A stretch of DNA of 64,000 nucleotides, taken from contig JADWOT020000001.1 of the NCBI GenBank assembly GCA_036345935.2, positions 12,280,623 to 12,344,622 on the forward strand. Direction: 5' to 3'. Positions 1 through 12,800 of the stretch are shown here, in pieces. Made by a program: the position numbers and the translations under genes. Source of the stretch: Taenia hydatigena (lineage: Eukaryota; Platyhelminthes; Cestoda; Cyclophyllidea; Taeniidae). The notes under the pieces were generated by a model, which ran no database searches, was not told the DNA's origin, and saw nothing but the letters and a program-made list of their open reading frames with translations. Numbering within the stretch: position 1 is the first letter of the stretch; each line of letters begins with the position of its first letter.

Positions 1-3000
1 TAGCCACTTTATTTGCGCCTCAATGTCTGACTACAAGGAAAGTTTGTCCATTCGTCTTTTACAATAAGTTTTGCCTTGTATCAGTCCAAATGCTAGGCGA
101 TGCCTTCACATTTCTATCCGAGTGACCCAGGTCTGGTACCTTAACGCATGGCATCTTATAAATTTTAGACCATTTGATTAGCCAATGTCTTCCAAACTTA
201 ACTGGAATACGCTGCGGTGACATCAAATAAATTACACCTCAGAGGGGAGAGAAATTAACACATCATTGAACCATGACTGAACCTTTTCATGTAGTATGCA
301 AATCACACAGTGCCATAATGCGGCGTATCGACAGCACAATGACTATGTAGGGACGCAGATTAAACTGTTTATTGTAATGGCTTTTAAGAGTCAGAGTGGC
401 AATCATGAGAGGAGAAATAAGAAGGCAGTGATGAGGATAAGCAGTGCAGACATCCAAAGAGTGCGTTTTGATCCCCTTTTAAGAAGCAGCGTGAACTCCA
501 CCAATGGAAAGAATCAAGCGTAGGCTGATGGATTGGTAAGACGCTCCTCTGATTGCTCACTGCTCAAGTGGCTTCAAGGAAGTGACCTCACTGCCTCGAG
601 GGAGTTAAATCCAGCCGAAAATGTCGTCAAATGATCGCATTCGCACACCACAACTGAGATGGCTGTCCCACGCGTTACCTAAAGTTGAATGCACAAACTG
701 CCGCGTCAGTTTTACAAGTCATAGTTCTACACGAACTACATAAAGCGGACCAAATCATAGAGTAAAGGCGCAGACGGCGAAGATCCTCAACAATTGAGCT
801 GTTTTTACGGATTTTACTCACAATAGTTGAAGCTGAAGTGCGGCATCGTAACAACTATTACCAGCATGTCCATATCTCTGGAGGCAAGGAATTGAGAAAG
901 AATGATGGTAGAGGCATGTCTTCTCTTGCCTACAAAGAGTTTTGCCTATTTGCTATGCGGCTACGAAGGTTCCTCCTCTTAAACGCAGCAAATGTTTGGT
1001 CCATTAAGTAACACTCTTCGTCCGTAAGTCGGAATAGGAATCCAAAAAATCTTTAAAACTCGATGTATACTTCCTATCCATAAATTTCGTTAGGTCAGTA
1101 CATTTGAGTGGCTGCAGATTGTCCATCGAGGCACTACCGAGATCCGCTGTCAACCTCATCCTTACTAAAAATGTGTTGCAGTGTTTATTTTAAAATACTG
1201 TGCAAATACATAATCATTCATGTCACCATTCTAGTGGCTCCATGGTAGCACTAGGTACGATTTCCAACCCTAGTTGAGCACCCACATTTATGCAACAATT
1301 CACTTAAAATAGAAGAGCTATTTTAAGTGTCGTCACCTTGCATTCAGACGTGGACCAGACTTTGCTGTCCGCCCTTAGGTGGTTGCACGATGGTTTTCAT
1401 AAGGATAAGGATAAAGGAGTGGATTTTCTTGAGAATATCTGTGCACTTCCTTCTCGTTTAGCTAGCGATGGGCAGCGAAGAAGGTGTTTGTGTCGTTCTT
1501 TGCCATCGCACATCTCTAGCAAATTGCAGCGCCGAGATCTTGGCTCTGTGGAAATCTACGTTGCTCACAAAGAATGTGTGGTTCCGCTCTGCCTCTTCGG
1601 GCGGCACCACATGCTCTTCCAAGAGAGTAGAAGAACATCAATCTAAAAGTTTTCTTCCTTTATTCTCTTTTATAGTAAGAATGGCAGTGAATCAGTTATG
1701 TACCCTTATGTCAGTGTGGAGATGGAAATGCACAGTGCCCGTGTTTTCGATTTGAAAGTCAAAATCCCCGCATCAAAAGCGAAGGCTCATTTGGAGCAAA
1801 GGAAGGTGTCATTAGGATGAATGTGTAAGGCAAGTTAAAAAATTGAACACTGATGCTTAATAATGAGTGCAACAAGGCTGGTGGAGCTCATATTGGCAAG
1901 TGGCAGATGCGCTCTGGTTTGCATCAGTACCCGCTGGACATGTGAGGGATCAATCAATTGCGTTCTAGTTCAGTCAAGCAAAGGCAATCTAAGTTAAACC
2001 AGGTCCGTTAATGTGGGCAGTAGTAGTGAGAGTGAGTTTATGGCACAGCATGTGGAGATGGGTTGTCGTTTACGGGAATGTTGAGATCACAGATATCCAT
2101 ATCTGTGATGAAAGACTTCGAGTATTATCAATGATACGGCGCTCATCTTGAGTAGAACTTATGCATGAGATTAACGTTAAAAGGGCAATGTTATGCCTAT
2201 CAGTGATTTTATACGCCATGGTGAGTTTCAGCCTACGGTCTCGAGATCGAAAAATTTTACTACCACACATTTGAGAAAGATTTCGCGTAAGGAAACGCAT
2301 CAGCCACCGCTTATATCCATAGTGAATTCTAAGGACAAGTGCTGGCTTATGTTGGGCAGCTCAGATATCCTAATACCTTCTGTCTAAATTCCCAGGCATC
2401 ATGAAGTGGTGAGCTTTAGATTGCGCTCAAAATACTCGCATGGAATAAGCCTAAACAGCTATGTAGCAACCAACATGGATCAAAACTACGGTTTGTTTAA
2501 CCCAATGTCTAAGCAGTGAATTCGATATCTTATCATAGAGCAATTAATAGTTAGCTTATTCTTTCCTTCGCTTCCACTACCATTAAAGTACTTCGGATTG
2601 GCAATGACTTTAAGGCGAACTAAGATTTGACTCAAAGCTATTGCATTATTTGCATCCGTCTTTGTTTGAGACTTGAAATCGTAACTGTCTCAAAAGAATG
2701 AAAAGATGTAATGATTGTATCAAAATTATGGCGTTGCGCGACCGCAATCAAATGTGACTGCCGCAAAGTCCCAGTAGCACGCTTGTTTACAAAGCCACCT
2801 CTAATGGTAAAGCAACAATGTCTGCGGTCACACATGGCGTTGTATTTGAGAGAACGCTAAGCATGAAGTTTTTTTAAAGCGTCTGCAACTTGCGCATCAA
2901 TGAAGTTAAAGGATGGTTTAATTTAAAAAAAAATTTTTGCTGATAAAATTATTGTGTATGGCAGCCTTGTAGTCACCACCTACCCACCCATCGACGTCAT

Positions 3001-6000
3001 TTCCAGCAAGTAAAGCTGTAAATGCTGCGGTCGGTAATTGACTCACAAATGAGTAAAAATGAAGGCAGCCATCAGCATTCCTTACAATAAGTAAGAAAAT
3101 CATCACGATGAGGCAATATTCACTCAATAATTGGAATAAAAGTACTGCAAATTGACGTGTGAAGGTATAATGCTCTAGAATTCTTCACATCAACCATCCG
3201 AGTATGAGTTCAGATTGGGAGGAATTATGCGCCTAGTAAGGCAGAAGAACAAATTACTTCTCTGCCTCCCCTGAAGTTACACCGTCCTGAATTATTGCAC
3301 AGGTAATTACACTACTCCGTGTTCTTTGCCTTCTAGCCCTCACGCAGGTGGTATTCAGGCCTTTCCACCTTACCTGCTCCCTTATTTGGCATATCTTTCG
3401 GGACGTGGATTAAACACTACTACCAGGCTGGTGGATGCCATAACAAACCTAGGACAGACTTAGACTTACCAGTTGGTCGAGATGTTTACCTTGCAACAAC
3501 GAGAAACTGGGAACAGGATTGGGAGGATAATAAGTGTGCTTGGAGTTCCAAACGGAAAGCCACATCAATATCCTCAATGAAATAGCCGTACAAGATGAGA
3601 GGCTCGTACACTCTGCTCCCATCTACAGCAATCAACAGTGTCAGGCAGTCGAACCTCTTGAGCACCTTCAATTCCTGTAGTACCTTCAGAATATTTGAAA
3701 TCGTGGCTTTGCAAAGACGGTGACACTTTTTGATCTTACGTTCCTGCCTCTATGTGATAAAGATAAAAACTTTAATAACGATTATTTATTTGGGAGTAAT
3801 TTTCACAAAAATCCTTATGCACAATTAAACTACATGGATTCGCATTATGCGGCCTTCTGCACTTAATAATCAGTGAGCTATCTGTGTCAAAACCAAAGGG
3901 AATAGAATGGATTTATGTCGACAATGAAGGCAGAGGTGGTCGCTGTTACTGAAACAAGTCGAGTGAGCATTGTAATACTACTGAGGAGAAGTGTTAACAA
4001 ATGCAACCATCGACGATTCGGCGCTGATGCCGAAATAATTGAGCACCATGACATTGATTTGAGCGCATTGACAGATAGTTTCCAGATTACCACGTTCTGC
4101 ATTGTGTATTGGCCACTTCTCTGTGGATTTGATCTGCAACCTCGACCTTCACTTTATATCAGGCCGATTATCCAACTATGAATAAAATCCGCATGTTCAG
4201 GTTGTAGTCATTTTAACTAATTGCAACCTTCCGAATGAGCTGAAGTTTCACTTTGCTCTCATTTACACTAACATGACACTTTCAACACGAGCTGATAAAA
4301 ATAAGTATAATGAATACACATTTAAAGCCTTTACCAGAAGCGAATTCAAGTTACCGAATCAGGTGCTAAGCGAAAGGAACAAATGGCAGCACACAGGAGT
4401 AGACACACGTTGATCCCTCACCAGAAAGAATGGTGAGTAGGAACTCATATTTATTTATAGCAATTTTGTGGTAAAGCTCCCCAGGTCTCACCGATTGGCT
4501 TGACGACAAAAAGAGTGGTTCTTCAAGTAAACTTCGCTTAAATGTATGCTTGTGTAGACAGTTTTTGTTCAACTTATCATTTCCGAAAGAAGATATAACA
4601 CACAATCAATCGCGTCATTAATGAACGAGATGCAGCGCCTGCATTAAGTCGTGCATGATGTGATGTAGGATGACGAAAGGCGGGAGTGTCACCTCTCCCG
4701 CTTACACACCGAATGAAACTGACGACCCCCAAACATCTGCAACCGCATTTTGTCTACTATACTTTTATTTGCATTCGTTTTGATAAATTCGCCTGCATAA
4801 GAATGCTGCTTCACTTGCAAAAATGCACAAGCATGCATTTTTTTTCAAAGTCTTGCACGCACCCACTCATAACTACATTTGTTGTAAGAAATATGATAAG
4901 GTACGAAATGCCTATCCTCTACGCATCAGAAATCTACGATAGCTAAGCGGTTTTTATCAAGAGGACTTTGCTCCATTAGAATTTTTCATTGTAAAGACTT
5001 ACACCGCACGCACCTCTGTTCAGTAATTTTCCTTGCATATCGTTCATCTTGCTATGCGAACCTCTATACTATTGAAAGAGCCTCAGCACATCAACAGCGT
5101 AGGGGAAGTTGTCAACTATTGCAGCACTTCTATTTTGCTTTGGTCTGTTTGCTGACTAACACTAAAGTGGTATTTCGATTCCACAAATTGATGCTCAAAG
5201 CAGCGGGTACTTCCTGTGTATCTTGTGCCTTAAAATATTCAAATCACTCCTCTATTGCTTTTTTGGGGAACGCATGATTGAGCTTGCAGATGCTTTAGGC
5301 AGATTCCGTCATGTTTACTTTGCCACAACTGCATTTACACTTCATTAATCTACCTTGCATCTCAACTGTCAACTGTCACTGCTTTAGTGGCCTGCATTTC
5401 TGCTGGGAAATTTGCATCAGTTGCACGTTGGCCATGGTTAGGGGCATCGGTACTTCCACTTGACTTCGCCAATGCGACCGATGGAGAGCATTGTTTGATT
5501 ATGATTACCACTGTGGGTCACAAGTCGTAAAGCTCACCGGACTTAAGCTGATATTCTCTCATTTGAGCGGCATTTGGAGGGCTTAAGGTTAATCAACATG
5601 AGGTGAAATCGGTGTTGCTTAACATCAGAACTTACAGCAGGAGGAAACGAATCGGCAATAAATCACATGCACTTATCACTCGTGTATTTTATCTGAATCA
5701 AAATTGCATGCGATGCTGAAGCGCCAGCACAGCGTTCCCTAAGCCAGTTCAAGTTACGCGGCGGCTGCAAGGCGATGCACCACAGCACTACTGTGAATCA
5801 CCAGCGTCTACTTCGATGTGGCTAGTAACGTTGTCACCACTTTGGCCTAAGAAGACGCCTCCATGTACAGAACGACGCCAAGCCAATATATTGTAACCCG
5901 CCACGCGTCAATCACAAAACACCTTCCACTTCGTTCCGAATTAACCCCCCTCCCCCATGAATAAAAGTGCAGGTCTTTTCAAGTATAACTAAATAGCATT

Positions 6001-6061
6001 CCTTTTAAGCTTTTCAACACTCTGCAGCATGACACCATAGACTGGCACATCGTAAGTATAC
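1..6061. other. No supported gene
   Basis: Only short open frames occur and none shows a recognisable domain, a good splice context or a paralogue elsewhere in the window. A short stretch near 960-1000 resembles 40.21-40.25 kb and may be a small repeat. I see no RNA gene. Confidence 0.5.
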
Positions 6062-6844
6062 TTAGGCGCGTTGAGTCCTTCTCCTACTCCACATGACTTT
6101 GAGACAGGCCCAGCGTAATATCTCTACAAAATCGATCGTCAAATTGTTCTGTCGCCTGTTACACCAAATGCGCCAGTTTTGAAATAGCCTACAGAAAGGG
6201 GGAAACTGGAAACCGCCTAAGACCTCAAAAGTCGTCTTCATGCAGTCCAAATTCGGATAGGGAACCGACATTTTCCACATCGTGTTAGTCAACACAAATG
6301 TCTGCTTTTGCGTAAGGATATCACTTAGCGCGTTTAGGTGTTCACACTCCCGACGTTCGAAATCCAAATAATCAATATATAAAATGACACAGTCATAATC
6401 GCCCAGTTGCATCCTTTGCCCCACTGCTTCAACTCCTTCCCACCACTCACACGTGTCCAGTAGAGCAACATATCCTGTCCTCAAAAATCGGCCCCACTGG
6501 TCCGAAAAGTATGGGATATCCGATGATACATCCAAGCAGAGACGAATGGGGGGAGCAGAATGTAACAATGACAAATCACATTTGTATCGTGTCATTTTGA
6601 ATGGCGGCAGTCTTGCGCAACGACACGGCGTAATGATCACACAGCTTATGGGACCTCGTACATAAGCAGGGAGCACTTGCGACGGAAGCCGACGAAAGAA
6701 CCTTTCTTCTTGGTCGTAATACGCTGCTGCATTACCCGCACTATTGCGCAAAATTTGATTTCTCTCATCAAAAAGCATCAGAGAGATGTATCCATCCACC
6801 CATTTCATGCAATTCAGGCTAAATTCGTTATGAGTCTCAAACAT
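6062..6844 (-). CDS. FBXO4-like atypical GTPase-fold protein (C-terminal exon or single-exon paralogue)
   Basis: This is a 260-codon open frame, long for this DNA. The second half reads like the later part of a Ras/ARF fold. Residues 149-161 (DYDCVILYIDYLD) would be a buried strand, followed by a charged helix. Residues 182-187 (TFVLTN) sit where the NKxD strand belongs, but the motif is missing, so nucleotide binding is unlikely. Residues 221-247 carry W-x-I-W and DFVEILRWAC, matching the W-R-V-W and helix pattern of the F-box gene at 24102-25091. Human FBXO4 pairs an F-box with such a degenerate GTPase domain. No F-box is visible here; it could lie on an upstream exon, since an AG acceptor sits just before the first ATG (exon start about 6852, minus strand). 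The family call is by eye and moderate; that the frame is real is likelier. Confidence 0.5.
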   Translation of the reverse strand: MFETHNEFSLNCMKWVDGYISLMLFDERNQILRNSAGNAAAYYDQEERFFRRLPSQVLPAYVRGPISCVIITPCRCARLPPFKMTRYKCDLSLLHSAPPIRLCLDVSSDIPYFSDQWGRFLRTGYVALLDTCEWWEGVEAVGQRMQLGDYDCVILYIDYLDFERRECEHLNALSDILTQKQTFVLTNTMWKMSVPYPNLDCMKTTFEVLGGFQFPPFCRLFQNWRIWCNRRQNNLTIDFVEILRWACLKVMWSRRRTQRA

Positions 6845-9800
6845 CCAAGAAGCTAGGTGCGTATGTGCATTGGCTATTCCCTCCTAAAAATAGTGCTTTT
6901 ACTGATAAATTCCAGTGGCGTTTGCAGAGAAAATGAACATCAAAAGGATATAGTAGAGCCTTGCAATGGACGCAGATTCAATAAGACCTACCTGAGACAT
7001 TATTACGTAAAATCCGAAAACAGCTGCTTAAATGAAGCCTCGTTTAGGTGACAAGGGATCACTAGCCAGGTATGATCACTTCTTTTATCCAGCCAATTGG
7101 CAGAGCGCATTGGCCAACTAGGATTCTCAAGTGCTGCTTCAAAGTGTTTGAAAGGACGTGCAGAGGTCCTGGCAGCACCGCATCAAAAAATAATTTTAAC
7201 AGTCTTATTATTTTGCACAATTTTGTCTTGTTTACATGAAATCACAAATGATAAACCTGTTGGAATTTTGAATGCCGTAATTGGAGCACGATCAAATTGG
7301 AATAGAGGAGCATTCTGTGACATGTGATTCAGCGAATTAGCGTGAAGCAGGTGTTATTAATGGAGTATGAAATGTGGAGGGTGGCTGCAATCTTGAAAAG
7401 ATGTTCATTTTTTTATAATAGTGGGTAAACTGATGCAGATTTCGAAGTGTGTGCCTTTACAGTGCCTTGGAAAAAAAGGAAAACCCAAACTAACCTTTTT
7501 ATCACCAAACCAGTTTAAACTAACCTGACAAAAGCTATTTTTTAATTAATCAACTCTACGATAATTTGCTTCGATATCTGAAGTTGCAGGTGGTTCAACC
7601 AGCTGCACGCGTACTCAACAGAAACACAAGTGATAGGGACACTGCCACCTCCCTCGGTGGAATATACAAGCCATTAATGGATAGTCTTCAAGGTGGAACT
7701 GAGAAGTATTAGTGTCACCTTAGCAATTAAGACAACCTAAGCATGCCTTATAAGGGGACAAGCGGGATGCCACCGAAGCCCATCACTCAGTGTCTGACTA
7801 TATCATGGTTGTTGTGCAGCAATGGGGATAAGGAATGAACAGGGGTACAGCAAAAGCTAATCGACGCGTTTCTTCTAATTTGTCGTCTCTTAGGATTTGC
7901 TTCACTACTGCCGTCGTCATTTACTCTGACTCGTCGACCACAGATTTAAGTTGGATGAAAGTTACAACGAGGCGTGGGAGGGAGAAGGGCAAACTGATAA
8001 GTTACTTCATTATCAGCAACGAAGTTGAGCAAACAAAAACACTCCTTGTCACCTGTTTGCAGCACTTTTGTTTTCAACTTACTCCTCATTGAATTATGTG
8101 ATTTTATAAAGTTTTCTTCGCAAAAACTTGTCAGCAGATGCACCGTTTTCCTCTTCCTTCTCGATCTTCAGAATATTAGACTGGTTTGACAAGTACATGA
8201 TGCGTCCAAGGCCTAGATCACAGTCATCCCTATTCGCGCATTCGGCGAAAGATTTTGACAGGTTTATGTGTATGTCTTTGCAGCGTGGAGGTCTTGCATG
8301 TTCAAATAAAAGAGCCAGCTTAAGAAGTTACGTTTCTGATTGCTATCAACCAAATAGCGCGCTCTATACCAACAAATTCCGTGCCTTTTAATGGAAAAAG
8401 CTAAAGTTATCAAACTAATGATTTGTGCATACATGGATTTAGTTTCAGTCGCTTTCATAAGCAGTCTATCATATCGAGATTGCCTTAGTAGAGCAATGGT
8501 AGAGGACCTACGATATCATTGTGGATTCTTTCCACTGGGACCCATTCAACGTAGGTTGGAGCGATGTGATCACTGTGATATAAGGCCCTCTAAAAGCGCC
8601 TTAGGTGTCGCAAGTTTAGCATCACCCACTTGGTCCAGTTGCCTGTGTAGCGCTCTTAAAGAACTGCTTGCACCAATGCCTACGATGCCGTTAGACACGG
8701 AGGAGACGTGACGCCTTCATATTATTTTAAAACTTCATCCCTCAGAGAATGTTTCACCCATCATTGGCAAATCTATCTCACTTTCTGAACCATAGTTTGC
8801 CTTTGACTGTGGGCTAGCAATAAGAAGGTGAAGGGGAGCCATCGTGCAATAGAACCGTGAAGGGGTTGGTACTCCGCATCCTCTTCCGGCAATATTTAAT
8901 ACATTTTCACTACAACGTCGTCTCCTTCTGTCGAGACTGGTCTACTAGACGGCGGATTGTCTTCATCACTATGTGGGTGCTCTATCCTGACAAATAATAG
9001 TTGACACCGTCGTTGAGCAGTCTAATCTTCCTACCCATCCATTATGGCCATTGATAAAAGAGGTTTGCCAAATAATGATCACGCGCTTGACAATCTTCCC
9101 CACACCTCTGCACAACAAGAATGTCCTTTCATTTAATAGAGGCAAATTTTACCGTCCAGCGATGGGGCTGGCAGTAATTGATTGAATTCATTCTGACTGT
9201 CTTCATATTACACAATGATGCAACGTTTGTGGACTTTCCTTTGGCCACCTTCACCATTCTGCATTGGCGGATTAGGAGTAAGTCCCGCCCCAATCTGCAA
9301 ACACACACAAGAATTATTCGCCGCAAATTGCGGTAAAATGGCGTCAACAGTGCAAATCACTAACGTCCTCCGCATTCGTCGGCATCTAGTGCGACGAAGC
9401 ATTCGTAAAGGCGAAATTTTGCACTAAAAGTAAGAACAATTACTTTTGAGAGCAATTAAATGAACTACCTTGAGTGTTGTCGGTGGTCCCGTCCTGCCAG
9501 AAGTTTAAAATAACTTGCGTGGCAAGCATAACAGCGCACAGTGATCAGGGTATCTCTGCTGCAATGAATTCTTTTTCGAGAGGGGATAGATGGCACATCC
9601 CTCTGTAACGAAGCCCTTTTTTGCTGTTCGCTACTCTCCTAGAGAGCTTTCAGGAAGAGTGACAACTACACGACATCCATCTCTCCCTCATTTCTTCTGC
9701 TGACATCCTCCGTTTCTTCATGGCGGACCCATAATCGAATGAAACGACTCTATGTGGTAAAGTCGTTCAATCTGGAAGAATAAGACTGCACATTGACTCG

Positions 9801-12800
9801 ATAGAGTTAGAGGCATGTTGAAACAAATCAGACCCCATTAATCAGACTCCATCGGTATCATCTTAACAAACCATTTAACACACTGCCAGAGCAAACAAAT
9901 GTCTTGACAACAGCATCAATTTTTACGCATTTACTTAGGAATTTGCGTAAATAATTAAGGCTTGATTACACGTAGAGAATATGACAACGCAATGAAATGT
10001 TCGCATTCGCGCTCCTATATTCTACCCAAACCACCACTACTTGCACTATCACCTTTGACCTGATTCTGTTCACATAAAAGGGGGAATAGAGACACCGAAT
10101 GTGACGAAAACATTATTTAAACTTTTTTATAAAAGAAAGAAAATGTGGGTAGGGGCTGAAGAAAGGTAATTGGTTCATGAGTACCAAAATTCTTAGTGGC
10201 CCCTTTTGGTCCTAATCAGGCGCTTCGGATTCAGCAGATTCAAATGCATAGAAAGTGGGGACATAAGAAACTACTGATGATATGAAGAAGAGGAAGAGTG
10301 GGAAATGTGGTAGAGTACAAGTAAATTGGAGTAGCTTTGAGCGCTTCAATCTTGCCGCCAGCGCTCGGATGAAGCAAGAAAGATAACCACGCTGATGTCG
10401 ATGATGCCTGCGAATTGTAAGCAGGGCTCTTCATTACCACTACATGGTGTTTGCGTCTGCGAGTGGCTCAAATCCTATTCATTCCTTTGGAGGATGAGGT
10501 TATGGATACTCCAAATGCTTGAGCGCTCTAATCTTCCCGATGCAGTCTATGACTTCGCTTACCTCCTTCTTGTGGATTTTCTTCCCAGAGCGGTAGCAGG
10601 TTCATGCGTATTCACCCTACAGCAATAAGGAAGGCCAATGAACCATTAAGGATGGAAGTAGCAGGGGTGCGCAAGTAGGCTATTTCCTATTCACACCTCC
10701 CCACACGTCAACAATAACCGACCAGGAACTAAGATGGCTCGAAACGTACAATGCCATCCCAATATGCCCTACACGATGTGAAGAGACTGCGTCACGTTAT
10801 GCAGTTCATGTCTGTCGAGGGTCCCATAATGCACTTTTTGTTTAGTTTTATCAATATTCCAACAAGTGCCTCACACAGTATGCAAACATGGATTCCAAAA
10901 TAGATTGAAGGGATTGCTCTGAACAACAGTTTACACGCCTCCCAGACTGCTTTATGCTGGAGTAGTGGCAAGTAAGGGGAGGGTCAGGCAACGTTTGTTT
11001 TGACTAGGATGTGGACGTGTTAAATGGCAGGTCAGAAGTCAAAGTGGTTATTATGCATTCCATGATTGGCTGCCTATATCTCCGACTGGATAACTGGGTA
11101 GTCTAGCTTGCTCGTTATTCATCTTACCAGCCAGCCAGTTGTCCATTCGTTAGCAATTTAGCAGACTAGCGAATTCCACAGTGGGTGAAGTGGCCAGCGT
11201 TGAAGGGTTCGCGGGATGTCACCTGCTTTTCCGTTGCAACACAAAGTGCATGAGTGCCTTTAATGCTAGACAATCGCATAATCCTCTTGTCATTACCTCT
11301 CTCACTTGGAGGATTGGTAACCAACCAAAGACCAAACAGGAGGCGTAGCTTATTCGGCATTTGTGCCATCGAAAACTACGTGACATCTGGGATTCACTCA
11401 TTCACACCAGCTTCTGTGAGATCGCATTTAGTGTGAGGTTATCACCCTTTTCAGCTAATCACTTCGGCTTGTGTTCCCGATCGGTTGCCTTACCATCCTA
11501 GAGCCTCTCATTATCTAGTAGTGAAGCATTTCGAAAACAGACGAAACAAACAAAATTGATAGCGAGTATGTTGGCAAAAGTGCATTAATAGGTAGCGTTG
11601 AAAGTGCGGCATAATTTGCATCGATCCAATCGTAGCGCATCATGCACAGTATTCTTGGAAGTTGCAGGCCATAACTTTGCAAAGCAATGTAGTAGATTAA
11701 GTATGTCAATTCAAGTCATGCTTGATTGTTATATCATAATTGTCGAAGGATCTAAGGTCATGCCTATGGCTTTTAAAAGGCCTAATATTTGTTCCCTTTC
11801 AAGGCATTGATATTTTAGCAGAATCTGGCATGTTTTCCAAAACCACTCCAGTGCAGAAGTTTGCATGAGCCTACTCATCTCACAAGCCTTAGCTCAGCTA
11901 ACGACTTCTTCGGTTAGCCAATTTATCCGTCTTACCACTTTAGTAAAATGGTTCTGGCACCCCTGGTGGATACTTGAAATCAAGTCCGCCTCCTGCCCTT
12001 GAGCCCATTTTATGCAATTTTTTGGCATAAATTATATGCCAAAGGTGTTCTCCTAGTAAGGGTAATCACTCGCCAGGCATCCTTCCATGCAAAAGGACTT
12101 GGCGATGTGCCACTACTTAAAATTATGTATGGTGAGTGAAACATGCTAGTGCTTACAATACGCATTTGGTGAGTAGTTCATGCAAGTTTTAACCTTAATC
12201 GTGACTACTCAGTTTTATGCTACCATTTTCCCAAAGAGCAGTAACTGTGAGTTATCAGAGTTTATCAAACTATGCACCAACTAGAATGCGTTGACATGAT
12301 GAAGAACCTGGAAGACATTGGCTGAGTCGCTGAGCGCTGGCAATTACATCCCCAAACCAAACTACCACTTCGTTGGCATCTAACTCGTACGGAGGCTGCT
12401 ATCCTCATTCATATGCACTGATTTGAATATTCGGTAGTCATTAGTTTGTAATATTACCCAGATCACGTTGTTTTATCAAAATATCCACAATAACCATGTA
12501 GAATCTTTCCATCAGCTTCAAAATCAATGCGTGATTCTCTTTTCACTTACGATTGGCCATTCATTTTTTCAAATTTCCCTAACGTGGCATGATAGTCATG
12601 GGATGTACTACAAAATTAAATTTCTGCAATTAGGCTATTTATTGTGATCAGTTTGGGAATGTCGAATATATTTTGCTTGACTTTACAATTGGCTGCCACT
12701 CTTGGGTTTTGCTTACCTCTAGGGCTAGATTAGTTTGCACTGATATGTGACTCATTAAAGTGCCACAATAACCATACAGCGAGTGTGTTAGTGCATCAAA

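Noticed and set aside
9240..9310. Minus-strand micro-exon
   Set aside because: A good pyrimidine-rich acceptor and a GT follow within 40 bases, but there is no neighbouring exon to join.
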